Assembly: GCF_020497125.1 (NCBI RefSeq)
Contig: NC_059081.1
Coordinates: forward strand, 14,045,105-14,109,104
Reading direction: 5' to 3'
Length of the DNA stretch: 64,000 bases
Source of the DNA: Mauremys mutica
Lineage: Eukaryota > Chordata > Testudines > Geoemydidae
The translations under genes were made by a program, and so were the position numbers. The notes under the pieces were generated by a model. It saw only the letters and a program-made list of their open reading frames with translations, had not been told where the DNA came from and ran no database searches. How positions within the stretch are numbered: the first letter of the stretch is position 1; every line of letters begins with the position of its first letter. This document shows, piece by piece, positions 11,061 to 22,993 of the stretch.

Positions 11061-13301
11061 CATTTGCTGAGGGATACCGGATAGCTCCTCCCTCCCCTTC
11101 ACCCCTGGGGTCTCTGTTATTGGCCAGTTAGGGGAGAAGGGTTGCTGATTGTCCAACAATCCCCAACTCTGGGGATTTAGCCTGGAGCAGGGACCATGTA
11201 CAGCCTCTTTCAGCTCCAGTCCCTACATTTTCAATAAGAATGAGAGTAGTTAGAGTTTAAGGACAGCATTTTCAGAAGTGTTGATTAATTTTGTCTCTTT
11301 CGGTTTTAGAGTAGCCCATCTGAGACCCCTCGGACCAGATCCTCATTTAGTGTAAATCAGTGTAGCCCCATTAGCCTACATGAATGATGTCAGTTTATAC
11401 CAATTGAGGACCTGGAACTTGATAACAAAAAGTTCCCATATATTAAATGACAGTAAACTATTAAGAAATCAGGAATGTATCTCAGAAATAGAACGGGACA
11501 AATAATGTGTAACAAACAATATATATAAGTTTCTCATCTTCTGTTTGCAAGTTATCTGAAAAACTGTGGAATTGTCAGGTGTATTTATTATTTGAAATTA
11601 TCAGCAAGCTTTGTTAGCAAAAGACTCTTGGTCTGCAGCTCACTTTTTATCAGTTTGCTATGAATATTCAAAATACAAGAGGAATGCAGGATTTGTTAGT
11701 TAGCTAATGTCATGGTCATGTGATATTGTTTGCATTCCTCAGTTAGCTGCCCTACATAACTGACGAACCACAATGTGAATTCAATGTCACATTCAAATAT
11801 AGCATGCACAATTGAACATTCACAATTTGTGTTGTTGATTGGCTCTCAGCAGTCTTCCAAGCTTTCTACCTTAAAAATCATGTTTCATGTATATTTGCAC
11901 GAATAAACCTTTTTCTCTGTAACACTCACACAAAGTAAACAATGGGATGGAAACACAGCCAAAGCAAACTTGTTTTAAAAGTCAGTTGGTTATTTGTGTA
12001 AAATTTGTTACAGTGTTCACCTAAAATCATTGATACATGATGGCTGGCCAACATCATAGCTCCCAAGCAAGAAGATTAGAAAAATAAGCAAATTATGGTT
12101 TTGTTGCTGCACATCACTTAAACCTAGAAACTATCCCTACGCCACGCCAGAAGACATATGCAAAATGAAACTCACAAACATACATAATATGCTTAAATTT
12201 AGATATAGTCAGTAAGAGTGTTGAATAATGAAGAATTTCAGGAATTAACCCAGTACAAGAAGTCCATTCTTTTATTTTTATTCACACAAGTAGTCCTCAC
12301 TTAGACAAATATACTTATTGATTTCTCTGGGACTACATGTGTGATTAAAGACTACTTGAAAAAGAGTTAAGATTTGAAGGATCAAGCATATGATTCCCAC
12401 ACAAAATATTTTGTTAAGAGAGCATTCAGGTTGGGAAGATGTTAAGTGGATTAACTGGAATAAATGTTCTTATCACACACTTTTAAAAAACAAAAGAACG
12501 TAGAAAATCTGGAAATACACAGCAAATTCTTCACTGCCAGGTAATAACTAACCATTCATTTTCCCATCAACCAATTTCTTTCCACTGCTCATCAGCCCCT
12601 TGGAATCTTCAAAAGTTAAATAAACATAGCAAGCTAGTATTGGAACAAAGACATTTTCCATGAAATATGTTTGTGAATATAACAACGTACATGCAATAAC
12701 ATGATACTTGGAATGGCTCAATGTATACATGTGATGCATATACTCAATAGTTTCAAGTTCAGATAGTCAACCTCAGAAGAGAATATCAGATACCTACTGC
12801 ACACAAAACAGTTACTAATGCAACCTCCACCTTTCCTCAAACACACTCAAGTGGTCCAGAGCCTCAGGTGGCCTAACTCCACGGAAGCCAAACCCTGATG
12901 TTCTATTGTGAATAATAATTGTCCCCTCTCTTATTTTGTAATAAAACTCGTTACTGAATTCGGAGACCAGACAATTTTTAAAACAGAGGGTGGCATTTTG
13001 AAATGTACTCAGTGTTGACCCAACTCTGTTCCCATTCAAGTCAATATGAGTTTTACCACTGACTTAAATGGGAGCATAGTTAGGCCTATGCCGAGTGCTT
13101 CACAAAATTCCATCACCAATAGATATTTTTATAGACGACCGTGCAACCAACATCATGGTTCAACTGACCAATCAAAGGCATAGAGTTAAGCTTGAGTGAT
13201 AGGTGGAAATTGGTTGAGTGATAGTGAACGGTCACTTATTTCATGGCAGTGGTGAATTGTCTGCACACCTTAACCTGACCATTTCCAGTGGGTCTTATGC
13301 A
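11061..13301. other. Unassigned non-coding stretch with MITE-like blocks
   Basis: About 11325-11415 holds a hairpin-family block (GGACCAGATCCTCATTTAGTG ... TATACCAATTGAGGACCTGG). About 13020-13100 holds another (CCCATTCAAGTCAATATG ... CTTAAATGGGAGC). The remainder is AT-rich with no recognised gene. Confidence 0.4.
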
Positions 13302-13382
13302 ACATAGGCAGACACCTGTACAAACATGGAGCCCCATTAACATTTATGGAACTCTGTGTAGGTGTAAGTGTCTGCCTATGTG
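13302..13382. mobile_element. Short hairpin MITE
   Basis: The left arm ACATAGGCAGACACCTGTAC and the right arm GTGTAAGTGTCTGCCTATGT are imperfect inverted repeats of about 20 bp around a centre of about 40 bp. The length and structure fit a minimal non-autonomous DNA element. No target duplication could be assigned. Confidence 0.5.
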
Positions 13383-15534
13383 GATCACTGGCAAGACTGG
13401 GCGCTGTAATTTTTTTTTTATTATGAATGTATGATACATTTTATATGCTAGCAAAATCCACACATTATTTCTGTCTACTGTGCAATTAAGACTGTACACT
13501 TTGCAGTCTAATCCTTAATTCCTTAAACACTCAGTACTCCCACTGAAGTCCCCAGTATCTTTGAAGCTGCGTATATCAATTCATTAAAACCTGAAATACA
13601 AATTACCAAACCTGATCTCTCTCTCTATTTTTTTTAATCTTTTGTGATTGCTACCAGGAAGATAGGAATAGAGGGATCAAAGAGACTAACTTGCAAATAC
13701 AGGAAAATAGCTAAAGTACAGAAAATATACTGTTATTTATTGCAATTGAAGTGCCAGGAAAAATATATTTTTTTAAAATAAAAACAAAGTCTTCTGTACT
13801 TTTCAAAGTCTTTAATTTTGGTCTTCTAAAACATATTGTTTATGTAAGTCATAAAATATGATTTTTATCTTTATTATGGCTTATGCACAAAATTATATCC
13901 AAAAAGCTTTATAGATGCTAAAGTATGACATCCTTTATTCCACCACACCTTAATAATAAGAACAATAATTCACTCATAAAGATTGATAGCTGGCATTTGT
14001 CTTGAAGTTGTTCAATGATTGCATGAGAATTAAAATAAAATTATCTTCTCACCAAAGGAGTTAGTTATCCCTGCGGGCTAAAGCTGAGGTGGAGTTATGA
14101 TGAATCATGTGCTCAGAGGATCTTTACTTTTCAGTGAAATTAGTAACTTCCTTGCAAATTAAATTAATTACACCTAACAAAAATCTCTATTTTATAAACA
14201 CTTACACACCCTATGGAGGTCTAAAAATAGAAAATGGCCTACCCAATACAACAGAAATCTCTGCTTTCCCCCCACCCTCAACTTCACAAAACCAGCCACT
14301 TTCTAAAAGACAGTGGAACACCTCCTTTTTCAGCTATTTATCAACAGTGGCCTTATGAGCACCTCAGCTGGTGTGAATCCATATTGCACCATTGACTTCA
14401 CTGGAGTTACCAGCTGAGGATCTGACTCAATGCGTCATCTTCCAATGACAGGATTTAGAAATGATTGTGCTTGTGGCATTTTCCATGAGAGGGATTAGGA
14501 GAAGGATAATGGGTGCTGTAGATAGTCTTTCATTTTCCAAATGTTATGCAAAAAAAGGAATTCTTATTTACTAATGTATGTAGACTTAGAAATGACCACC
14601 TTTAGTAGTGGAGGGCCATATCCTGTTCCCTTTCTTCATCCAGGGGAATAAAATCAATGGTGAAAAAGAGTAAGCAAAATATGGCCCCATTTTTAGATTT
14701 ATGTATCAGTAGCGAACTGTGCTAACATCTATGCGCCAGTTCCAGAACCAATTAACTTCTGTGACCACTCCCAGTTTTAAGTGACTGTCTCTACCTCAGT
14801 GCTACTCTTGGGATGCTTCCACACCCATCAAACAATACCTCCTTCCCCAAGAGAAGACTCAAAGGTCCTGCCCATTTGAGCTGCCAGTTAAGCTCTTGGA
14901 AACGATGCCAGAAGGAGCACTGTGCGTGCAGGTTCTGACATCCCTAATGTGGAGCATCAACTGTGATTTTAATAAGCGTTTATGACTACTTTTTAAATCA
15001 GCCAAGGAAGCCTATTAAAAAGTGCCACGTGTTCTGAAGGCCATTTAGCAGCCTCATTCTAGAGCGCAATCAGGGAGCAGAACTGGGGCTCATCAGTCTG
15101 AAGAGTTTTACTCTTCTGCTTCTTCAAAACCAAATGGCAATTAGGATAAAGGGCGATATCCTAGTTCTGAGTGCGACAGATGTGGCAATTTCCTGCAATA
15201 TCCCTGAAAACCCTTACTGAATTAATTTTAAGTATCTTTGGAGCCCATTGTATTAAATGCAAAGATTGTGTGTTACTGTGAGCCTTGGGAAGTGTTATGA
15301 ACTTCAGAGGAATATATCGAACAATGGGCCAGACAAGAATGGACCTTTGGACTGTGTCAAGTGGTTTTCCTGAAGAATCCCTAGGGGAGGTGAATGCAAA
15401 TGCCAACCTCTGGTTATGCAAAGATTCAGCCTTTTAAAGATATGCCCTGAGGAGAGGACCATTGTCTACTGATTACCTGTTCCCAGAATTTGAAGATCAA
15501 AGGTGCAAGCTGTGTAAAGAAAAGAAAGACCAGT
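13383..15534. other. Unassigned non-coding stretch
   Basis: About 14360-14432 is a hairpin-family block: CTCAGCTGGTGTGAATCC and GGAGTTACCAGCTGAGG form its arms around CCATTGACTTCACTGG. Nothing else is recognised, and open frames are short and domain-free. Confidence 0.4.
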
Positions 15535-17547
15535 AATCATAGAATCATAGAATTCAAGATCAGAAGGGACCATTATGATCATCTAGTCTGACCTCCTGCA
15601 AGATGCAGGCCACATAAGCCAATCTACCCACTCCTTTAGCAAGCGACCCCTGCCCCATGCTTCGGAGGAAGGCGAAAAACCTCCAGGGCCACTGCCAATC
15701 TGCCCTGGAGGAAAATTCCTTCCCGACCCCAAATATGGCGGTCAGCTGAACCCCGAGCATGCGGGCAAGACTCTCCAGCCATACCCTCTGGAAAAAGGTT
15801 AAGAATATCATATCATTGACCCATTGTACTATTTACCAGTTTGGCACTTAATTGACCTATTGACTAAGCCCGTTATCCTATTATACCATCTCCTCCATAA
15901 ACTTATCTAGCTTAATCTTAAAGTCATGGAGGTCCTTCGCCCCTACTGTTTCCCTCGGTAGGCTGTTCCAGTATTGCACTCCCCTGATGGTTAGAAACCT
16001 TCGTCTAATTTCAAGCCTAAATTTCCTGACTGACAATTTATATCCGTTTGTCCTCGTGTCTACATTAGCACTGAGCTGAAATAATTCCTCTCCTTCCCTG
16101 GTATTTATCCCTCTGATATATTTAAAGAGTGCAATCATATCTCCCCTTATCCTTCTTTTGGTTAAGGAAAACAAACCGAGCTCCTCAAGTCTCCTTTCAT
16201 ACGACAGGCCTTCCATTCCTCGGATCATTCTAGTGGCCCTTCTTTGTACCCGTTCCAGTTTTAACTCATCCTTCTTAAACATGGGAGACCAAAACTGCAC
16301 ACAATACTCCAAATGAGGTCTCACCAACGCCTTATATAACGGGACTAGCACTTCCTTATCCCTACTAGAAATACCTCGCCTAATGCAACCCAAGACCGCA
16401 TTAGCTTTTTTAACGGCCACATCACATTGCCTACTCATAGTCATCCTACGATCAACCAGGACTCCCAGGTCCTTCTCCTCCTCCGTTACTTCCAACTGGT
16501 GCGTCCCTAGCTTATAACTAAAATTCTTGTTAGTCATCCCTAAATGCATAACCTTACACTTCTCACTATTGAATTTCATCCTGTTACTAATACTCCAGTT
16601 TACAAGGTCATCCAAATCTCCCTGGAGGATATCCCGATCCTTCTCCGAATTGGCAATACCTCCCAACTTGGTGTCATCCGCAAACTTTATCAGCCCACTC
16701 CTACTCTTGGTTCCCAGGTCAGCAATAAATAGATTGAATAAAATAGGACCCAAAACCGAACCTTGAGGAACTCCACTGGTAACCCCCCTCCAACCCGACA
16801 GTTCCCCTTTCAGTACTACCCTCTGCAGTCTCCCCTTTAACCAGCTCCTTATCCACCTCTGGATTTTCATTTCGATCCCCATCTTTTCCAATTTAACCAA
16901 TAATTCCTCATGCGGTACCGTATCAAACGCCTTACTGAAATCCAGATATATTAGATCCACCGCATTTCCCTTGTCTAAAAAATCTGTTACTTTCTCAAAG
17001 AAGGAGATCAGATTGGTTTGGCACGATCTACCTTTCGTAAATCCATGCTGTAATCTATCCCAGTTGCCATCGGCCTCCTGCTCCGTAACCACTCTCTCTT
17101 TTAAAATTTTTTCCATTACTTTGCATACTACAGATGTTAAACTAACAGGCCTGTAGTTACCCGGGTCACTTTTTTTCCCCTTCTTGAATATAGGAACTAC
17201 ATTAGCTAATCTCCAGTCAAACGGTACAATCCCCGAATTTAGAGATTTATTAAAAATCATCGCTAACGGGCTAGCAATATCACTCGCCAATTCCCTTAAT
17301 ATTCTAGGATGAAGATTATCTGGGCCCCCCGATTTACTTCCGTTAAGCTGTTCAAGTTTGGCCTCCACCTCAGATACCGTAATGTCTACCCCCATATCTT
17401 CATTCCCATCGGTCCCTCTATCACTATTCCTTAGCCCTTCATTAGCCTCATTAAAGACCGAGGCAAAATATTCATTCAGATATTGTGCCATTCCAAGATT
17501 ATCCCTAATCTCCACTCCGTTTAAAGTAATGGGTGTGCTTGTTCCGA
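15535..17547 (-). mobile_element. CR1 LINE, 5'-truncated, relatively young
   Basis: The 3' end on the minus strand finishes ATTCTATGATTCTATGATT (plus 15535-15553), the short tandem terminus typical of CR1 in place of a poly(A) tail. The 3' UTR runs from there to 15880 and the ORF2 frame from 15881 upward. The element stops at about 17547 in the middle of ORF2, so it lacks the 5' UTR, ORF1 and the endonuclease half of ORF2. CR1 copies are usually 5'-truncated. The C-terminal coding part closely resembles the older plus-strand copy at 43470-44233. Confidence 0.9.
15881..17515 (-). CDS. CR1 ORF2 reverse transcriptase, partial but uninterrupted
   Basis: This 544-codon frame encodes the reverse transcriptase and C-terminal region of CR1 ORF2. 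Visible motifs are KSGGPDNLHPRIL near residues 61-73, IYLDFSKAFDTVPHE at 189-203 with the first catalytic Asp, SGVPQGSVLGP at 247-257, and the catalytic FADDTKL at 278-284. The region EGEELFQ near the C-terminus also matches the family. All three catalytic aspartates remain. CR1 ORF2 is normally close to 1000 residues with an N-terminal AP-endonuclease, which is absent. The ATG at 17515 is internal: the frame stays open about ten more codons to the truncation point near 17547. No stop or frameshift is present, so the copy looks recent, but it cannot be an autonomous source. It is probably not expressed as a host gene. Confidence 0.9.
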   Translation of the reverse strand: MEIRDNLGMAQYLNEYFASVFNEANEGLRNSDRGTDGNEDMGVDITVSEVEAKLEQLNGSKSGGPDNLHPRILRELASDIASPLAMIFNKSLNSGIVPFDWRLANVVPIFKKGKKSDPGNYRPVSLTSVVCKVMEKILKERVVTEQEADGNWDRLQHGFTKGRSCQTNLISFFEKVTDFLDKGNAVDLIYLDFSKAFDTVPHEELLVKLEKMGIEMKIQRWIRSWLKGRLQRVVLKGELSGWRGVTSGVPQGSVLGPILFNLFIADLGTKSRSGLIKFADDTKLGGIANSEKDRDILQGDLDDLVNWSISNRMKFNSEKCKVMHLGMTNKNFSYKLGTHQLEVTEEEKDLGVLVDRRMTMSRQCDVAVKKANAVLGCIRRGISSRDKEVLVPLYKALVRPHLEYCVQFWSPMFKKDELKLERVQRRATRMIRGMEGLSYERRLEELGLFSLTKRRIRGDMIALFKYIRGINTREGEELFQLSANVDTRTNGYKLSVRKFRLEIRRRFLTIRGVQYWNSLPRETVGAKDLHDFKIKLDKFMEEMV

Positions 17548-19127
17548 GCTAAAGCTGTTATGAACTTGCAACCACAGAAACACCCTTGGTTCAACTAGAA
17601 GGACAGACTCCTATCAGAGACCCTGCTGGAGCTGGGAAAGGAGGATGACCTCTGGAGAACATATTAGCGTGCATGCAGGTCTTTTATTGTTTTTAGTATG
17701 TTTTCACTGTAATGCTTTCACCTTAAGAATAAATGTGCTTGCTTAGAAAAAGCTGTCTGGTAATTACACTGTTTATAGCCCTGTAGTGGCATCAAGTGGT
17801 TCCTCCTGGTCAACCTTGGAGGGAAGCCACTCTGCCTCTCTACACCACCTAGCTATCAGTAGTCAGTTGTCAGGGGATTAGCAAGATATCAGATCAGTTA
17901 ATGGTCTAGGGTCCTGGCCTCCTGGGATGGGGTCGGGTAACCAGCAGTCTGTCACCTAAGCACCCTCGCTTGGGCAGACAGAATCCATAGTTAGGCTCTA
18001 GCCCTCTGGGTGGGGCAGATAGCAAACAACCACCAAGGCCTTCTGGCCTCAGGTGGGTAGGCTGCCCCACCCAGGGGTAGGGTCAGCAGCAGGAGGCTAG
18101 GGGACCTGGGCCTACACTACTCCACTGGGTCCCAGCCCAGGGCCCTAGCAGTGACAAGTGATCTCACCACTGGGTCAGTGAGGATCCCACCACAACACAC
18201 TGACGCAACTCCCAGTAGCACAACCGAACTAACGTCTGGTTTCCCTGAGTTACTGCCTACCCCAGTCTGGTTGTAGGGTCCTGTCATTCACAGGTCCTCT
18301 GTCTCCTCTAGGTATTTGGCAGATGACAGTCCCAGCCGCTCCTCTGGGTATTCGGCGGATAGCAATCCCAGCTGCTCCTCCCCACCGTTGGTCTCCCCCA
18401 TGGGCTGGGCTCTACATAGCTCAGTCTGAGGTTCGGCCACAAGGCAGGGGTGTCTACTTTCTTCCCAGGCTCCAGACCAACTTATACTCTTATATATCCC
18501 TCTTATACTTCCTTTCCCACCCCTCTGCTTCTGGCATGTGGGGCAGGGCTGTCCTGGTTCCTCCCAGTCAGCCTCAGAGTGAGGCCCCTCTGCCTCACTA
18601 CAAGCCCCTGAAGAGAAAGCAAAGTGCAGACACTGGCCAGTTCAGGCAGTCTGGCTTGCTGAGAATAACACAGTGTGGGCATGGAATGCACAGGTTGGAA
18701 AATCCTAGTCAGTGGGGAGAGAAATGTGGGTCTCTGCCCAAGCAAGGTGATGGCTGAGGAACCAGGAGCCTAAAGTGGGTGCTCTGGAGGGACCACAGAG
18801 GGGAAATACTGGTGCAGTTGCTCTGAGCTGTGACACCATGATCAAGGCAAGATGATCTGTAACAGTGGTTGAAGGAGCCTGTCTAAGAGATGGGGGCCAT
18901 CCATTTCCCCTTTCTGTCACACAGGGAGTGGGTTTGAAAATATATTTCTGAGCTTTTCAATAGGCTAGGCCCTTCAGCCTACTGCTGTATTAGTGTATTT
19001 GAAGCACAAATCTCTACATTATGCACACACACAATATAAGTAACCCAGAAAAAGGCACTATTGCTATATTGTAATATATCTGTGGCCATCTAAAAAACTT
19101 CACTATAGTACTTATATTTCATAGCAA
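17548..19127. repeat. Unclassified moderately repetitive region
   Basis: A segment at 17797-17847 (GGTTCCTCCTGGTCAACC ... CTCTGCCTCTCTACA) recurs in diverged form at 18556-18604 (GGTTCCTCCCAGTCAGCC ... CTCTGCCTCACTACA), same orientation, about 760 bp apart. Between them lies a two-copy tandem repeat at 18311-18381. An AATAAA lies in AAGAATAAATGTGC near 17730. These could be pieces of an LTR-type or other unclassified element, but I see no protein domain. The plus frame 18323-18757 has no recognisable content. Confidence 0.35.
18311..18381 (+). repeat. Two-unit 36-bp tandem repeat
   Basis: GGTATTTGGCAGATGACAGT (18311) and GGTATTCGGCGGATAGCAAT (18347) start two adjacent, roughly 80% identical units, each ending AGC(C/T)GCTCCTC. 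Confidence 0.7.
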
Positions 19128-19195
19128 CAGGAAGTTTAGAACTCGGAACCTCTTATTCCAAAACCACAGGCCTCTACTCCTTGAGCTAAATGAAA
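19128..19195 (-). repeat. tRNA-like SINE head fragment
   Basis: On the minus strand, TTTAGCTCAAGGAGTAGAGG resembles a Pol III A-box region, followed by a weak B-box-like AGGTTCCGAGTTC. Only the head is present. Confidence 0.35.
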
Positions 19196-21172
19196 ATCTC
19201 CTTTCAGCACTATAGGGTCTATGACACCCAGATGAATGGTTCCAGCTGAATCCAATAGCATGAGCACACGCTATACTGCTATTGCAATCTTTTTATCTGC
19301 TACTTTAAAATGGTAAATGCTTTCATTTACAATATCCAAGAAAAGAGATCCTATTTCAGTAATAGTAGTCCTGTTATTTTATGTGGGTCTCCTGCAGGTA
19401 GACTACTTCTCCAACTTAATTTTCAATTGTTATTGGTTGTAGCAACCTGCATAGAGAACTTGAATGGAAGAGCACAGATTGCGGGGGTGGGGCGGAGGGT
19501 GGGGGCGAAGGAGGCAGGCACCAGGGAATCAGTCTGTTTACACATAGCTAGAATGCTAGCTGCAGTTGCGGCATCTCTGTAAATAGTTCTGTCTATAAAG
19601 AGCCAGTTTAGTTTTAAAAATATGGAGTCCTCTCATGTCATTACCCAGCAGGTGGTAAACACTGGTAATATTCAGAAGTGGTGCTTAACCAGTTTAAGAA
19701 CATCATCATCAGAAGAGAGGTAAAGCTTGGTTTGTAGCAGTGACTAATCCAATTAGATGGTAAAGCAAGTCAACAGTCAGGCTCAATAAATGAGAGCAAG
19801 AGATTTTTCAGATTTTTTTCCTCTTAATCACTTTGATGATGCAGCCATAATAAAGCACCCCAGATAGGTTCCCCCTCAATGGAAACCATGGCATTCCAAC
19901 AAAGCCATGCGTGTATCCTTACAGAGATCAGCTCATCCTTATTAGAGCTGTGTAAACCAATTTGAGCAGCTGGTTTTGTAGAAGGTATTTTCTTTTTATT
20001 ACTTTCCACAAAAACTGACTGTAGCCGCCTTAGAAATGGTTTCCAGTGGGGAAGATATTTATCTGGGAAAGTGGTAAATTTTCAAAATGTGCCAAAGAAA
20101 TCAGGAGGCTAATTTGACACATAGCTCCAATCGCAATCTTCGTTGATTTATGCCCAGCTGAGATTCTGGTCCCTTGTAATTCGTTCCAGGTTGTATTTCA
20201 CCATGGACGATTTTGCAAATTCTTGCAAAGACGTGCAAAAATACACCAAGCTGGAAGGATGGTTTCCACACTACCCTCTTCTTATCATGTTAGATATGTT
20301 AAGCCATATTTTGTAAAGGTTCATCTTTATTGCACTACCCACCCCCACCCTCTCTCTCAAAAAGAGGTAACAAAGATATGTGAATATAATTATTAGAATA
20401 TTTGGTCCAGACAGTCATGAAAGGACTCAAGATGATAAGCGCTTGTGCTAGTCCATAACAATCGCAACTGAGCACACTTCTTTCTTGACAGAGAGTTTTG
20501 TCTTTCAGACACATTCTACTGAAACAGGCACATTATAAGGGACCCCAAATATCTGTGGAATTCACAGAAAGGTTGAGAAATTCTCAACTCCGATGCCAGA
20601 CAGGAGTAAACTATTAGAAAATGGAGGCCCACCTTTGATTCGTCTTCATTCTAATCCGAAGAAGATATGCTTGGTTCATTGGTCAGGGCCAAGCGAGCTC
20701 TGACAATCCACCTCTCTCTTGTCTTGTGGCATCACTCAGTAACGATCATCAAGGCAGCAGTAGAAGAGTCAGCTGTTGCAAGTGTTTGCTGGCATTAGGG
20801 ATGGTCCCAAGCTGTAAAACTTGGATCCAAATCCTAACCCAAAGTTCATCCATATTTTCATGGGAAGGAAGGAGCAGGTTCAAATTTTGATTTAGGTCCA
20901 TCTGTAGTTGGCACAGCTGAGGTCTAGAAGAATGTCTTACCAAATAACAAAAGGTATGGTACAACATCAGTGTCCTTTAAATCTTCAGCCTATTTGCTTC
21001 CTCTCTCATCTTCATAATTCCCCAGTATCCCCTTCTCTACTGTTTTATAGACTTTGGAGTCCTTTTTCTGGCCTTGCTGTATCTTCATGTTATCTATCCA
21101 ATACTCCTCTATTTATCAATTGGCAACTCAGACCACCTGCTGCTCCAGGAATCACCAGTTGAGAGGACAATT
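19196..21172. other. Unassigned non-coding stretch
   Basis: A G-rich patch lies at about 19480-19510. No gene or clear repeat is recognised. Confidence 0.4.
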
Positions 21173-21458
21173 TAGGCTATGTTTACACTGCATACCGTAC
21201 AGCAGCATAGCTGTGCCACTGTAAGGTCTCCCATGTAATCATTCTTTGCCGGCAGGAAAGAGCTCTCCTGCCAGCAAAATATCCCTCCTCCCTCAACGAG
21301 CAGTGATAGCTTTGTGGGCAGGAGAGTGTCTCCCACCGACAAAACGCTGTCCATACTGGTGCTTTTCGTCGGTAAAACTTTTGTCAGTCAGGGGTGTGTT
21401 TTTTTCACAACCCTGATCGGCCAATGTTTTACTGACAAAAGTGCAGGGTAGACAGTGA
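21173..21458. mobile_element. MITE with GGCTATGTTTACACTGCA-type termini
   Basis: The left end TAGGCTATGTTTACACTGCA pairs imperfectly with the right end GTGCAGGGTAGACAGTGAAC. Internal inverted segments (TTTGCCGGCAGGAAAGAGCT / AGCTCTCCTGCCAGCAAAAT, and GTCGGTAAAACTTTTGTCAG / TTTTACTGACAAAAGTG) make it hairpin-rich. No coding capacity. The termini resemble the GTCTACACTA ends of the Harbinger at 31535, so it may be a PIF/Harbinger-type MITE. Confidence 0.55.
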
Positions 21459-22645
21459 ACGCTTTGACAAAGAAAGTGCGGGTTATGATGAGTGCTGCAT
21501 AACTAATAGTTACGTTCAAGTTGAAACAGGTACACAGGACATATTGCTCAGTTCAATTATTTTATACTCAACTGGACTTACCCCCGGAGTTCTGCTCTTT
21601 TCCATTACTACTAATACTATCATAGCTTTAATCCTAATAGTTGTCTGTGTCAAACAGGTTTTCTTTCTGTGTTTAGAGAAGCTTGTCCATCAATCTTGAG
21701 TCCATTGAGGTACTATTCTCTAAGAATGCAAGGAAGTGCTCCTTAAACACTATACCTGCTAGGTAGCTATGTATACACAGGGTTTGATGATAAATCAAAC
21801 AGTATTTTCTCTGAGTGATTTGTCTCAGGAGGATCAAAGTCCATGATACAAGAATATTTGAATCGGCTGTAGTTTTCACCTCAATGCTATGACATCTGAT
21901 TTTATTTTTGATTGCTATTTCTTAAGCAGTAGAAAAAATACATTTCTCTCATCTCACCTGAGTTTCCTGGATTAATAGGGTTAAGCTCAGCTACTAGTTC
22001 TAGGATTCCTGCCTCAAAGAGTCACCATAGAATTGGGGCTGTGTGAAATCATCAAGATTTGGTTTGCAAAAGAGTTCACAAAGGTAAATGACCCTGTTGT
22101 TTGGCTTGCAAACTTCATTTCATTTTGAAATGGTTGGATATGACCAAGACCCCACAGTCTTACTTGGAGGCTTAGCTTTGCTGAACACAAAGCTCCAACA
22201 GAAAATCTTAGAAATGCCTCCTCTCTCCCACTGCTTCCTCTTTTGTCCAACCAGCTTCCCAGCTTACAACCTTCTCTCCGGTACACACCTTAGGTAATTG
22301 CTAGTGGTACATTACATATTGTCTTAGGTACGTCTTGGTCTTGAGGAGAAAGGTCATAATTAATGGGGGAGAACAGAAGAATGACTCAGTGGAAAGAAGG
22401 GGGATTTATTAGCGATCTCAATTGTGTTTACTTAACTTTTGCAAATATGGACTGAAGGTCTTAAATGCATCAAACCTAGAATGCAAGGATCAACTCTGAT
22501 GGGGCTGCAAGTTCAGTATGAACATTTCAGAGAGCTCTGTGAATCATATTTCAGCAAAAGTCAGAGTCAGAGTCCAATGTTTTTCTCTTAAACAGATTGT
22601 TTCAGTTATTCTTTCTAGACTTTTTTAAAAACAATAATTTTAATT
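21459..22645. other. Unassigned non-coding stretch
   Basis: No gene or clear repeat is recognised. Confidence 0.4.
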
Positions 22646-22993
22646 GGAGCTGGTTGAAAATTTTCGCATGGAACAATTTCTGTCAAAAATGCGGATTCCA
22701 CAAAAATCAAAATTTGCAGAAACATATCACATTTACAGGAAATTATTGAAACAAAGAGTTTTGATAAAGTCAAAGTAAAACATTTTGATCTTCTCATTTC
22801 AACTTGTGTTATATTGTAATTTATATTATAAAACCTAAACATTTTGGCTAAGGTCAAAACAAAATAGTTTCAGAACATTTTGTTTCACAAAAAGATCCAA
22901 GATTTTGACTTTTTGTCCCAATTTGGGATGAAACCCAATTTTGTAATCTCTCAATTTCCTTAGGAAAGGAATTCCATTTTTTCAACTAGCTCC
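22646..22993. mobile_element. MITE, complete copy of the GAGCTGGTTGAAAA family
   Basis: The left end GGAGCTGGTTGAAAA and the right end TTTTTTCAACTAGCTCC form a terminal inverted repeat of about 15 bp with one mismatch. The interior is AT-rich with runs such as AAAACATTTTG and is non-coding. Other copies lie at 46473-46823 and 47525-47708, with fragments at 22 and 1640. Confidence 0.7.

Noticed and set aside
18323..18757. 144-codon plus ORF
   Set aside because: It reads through the 36-bp tandem repeat and a diverged direct repeat; composition explains it.
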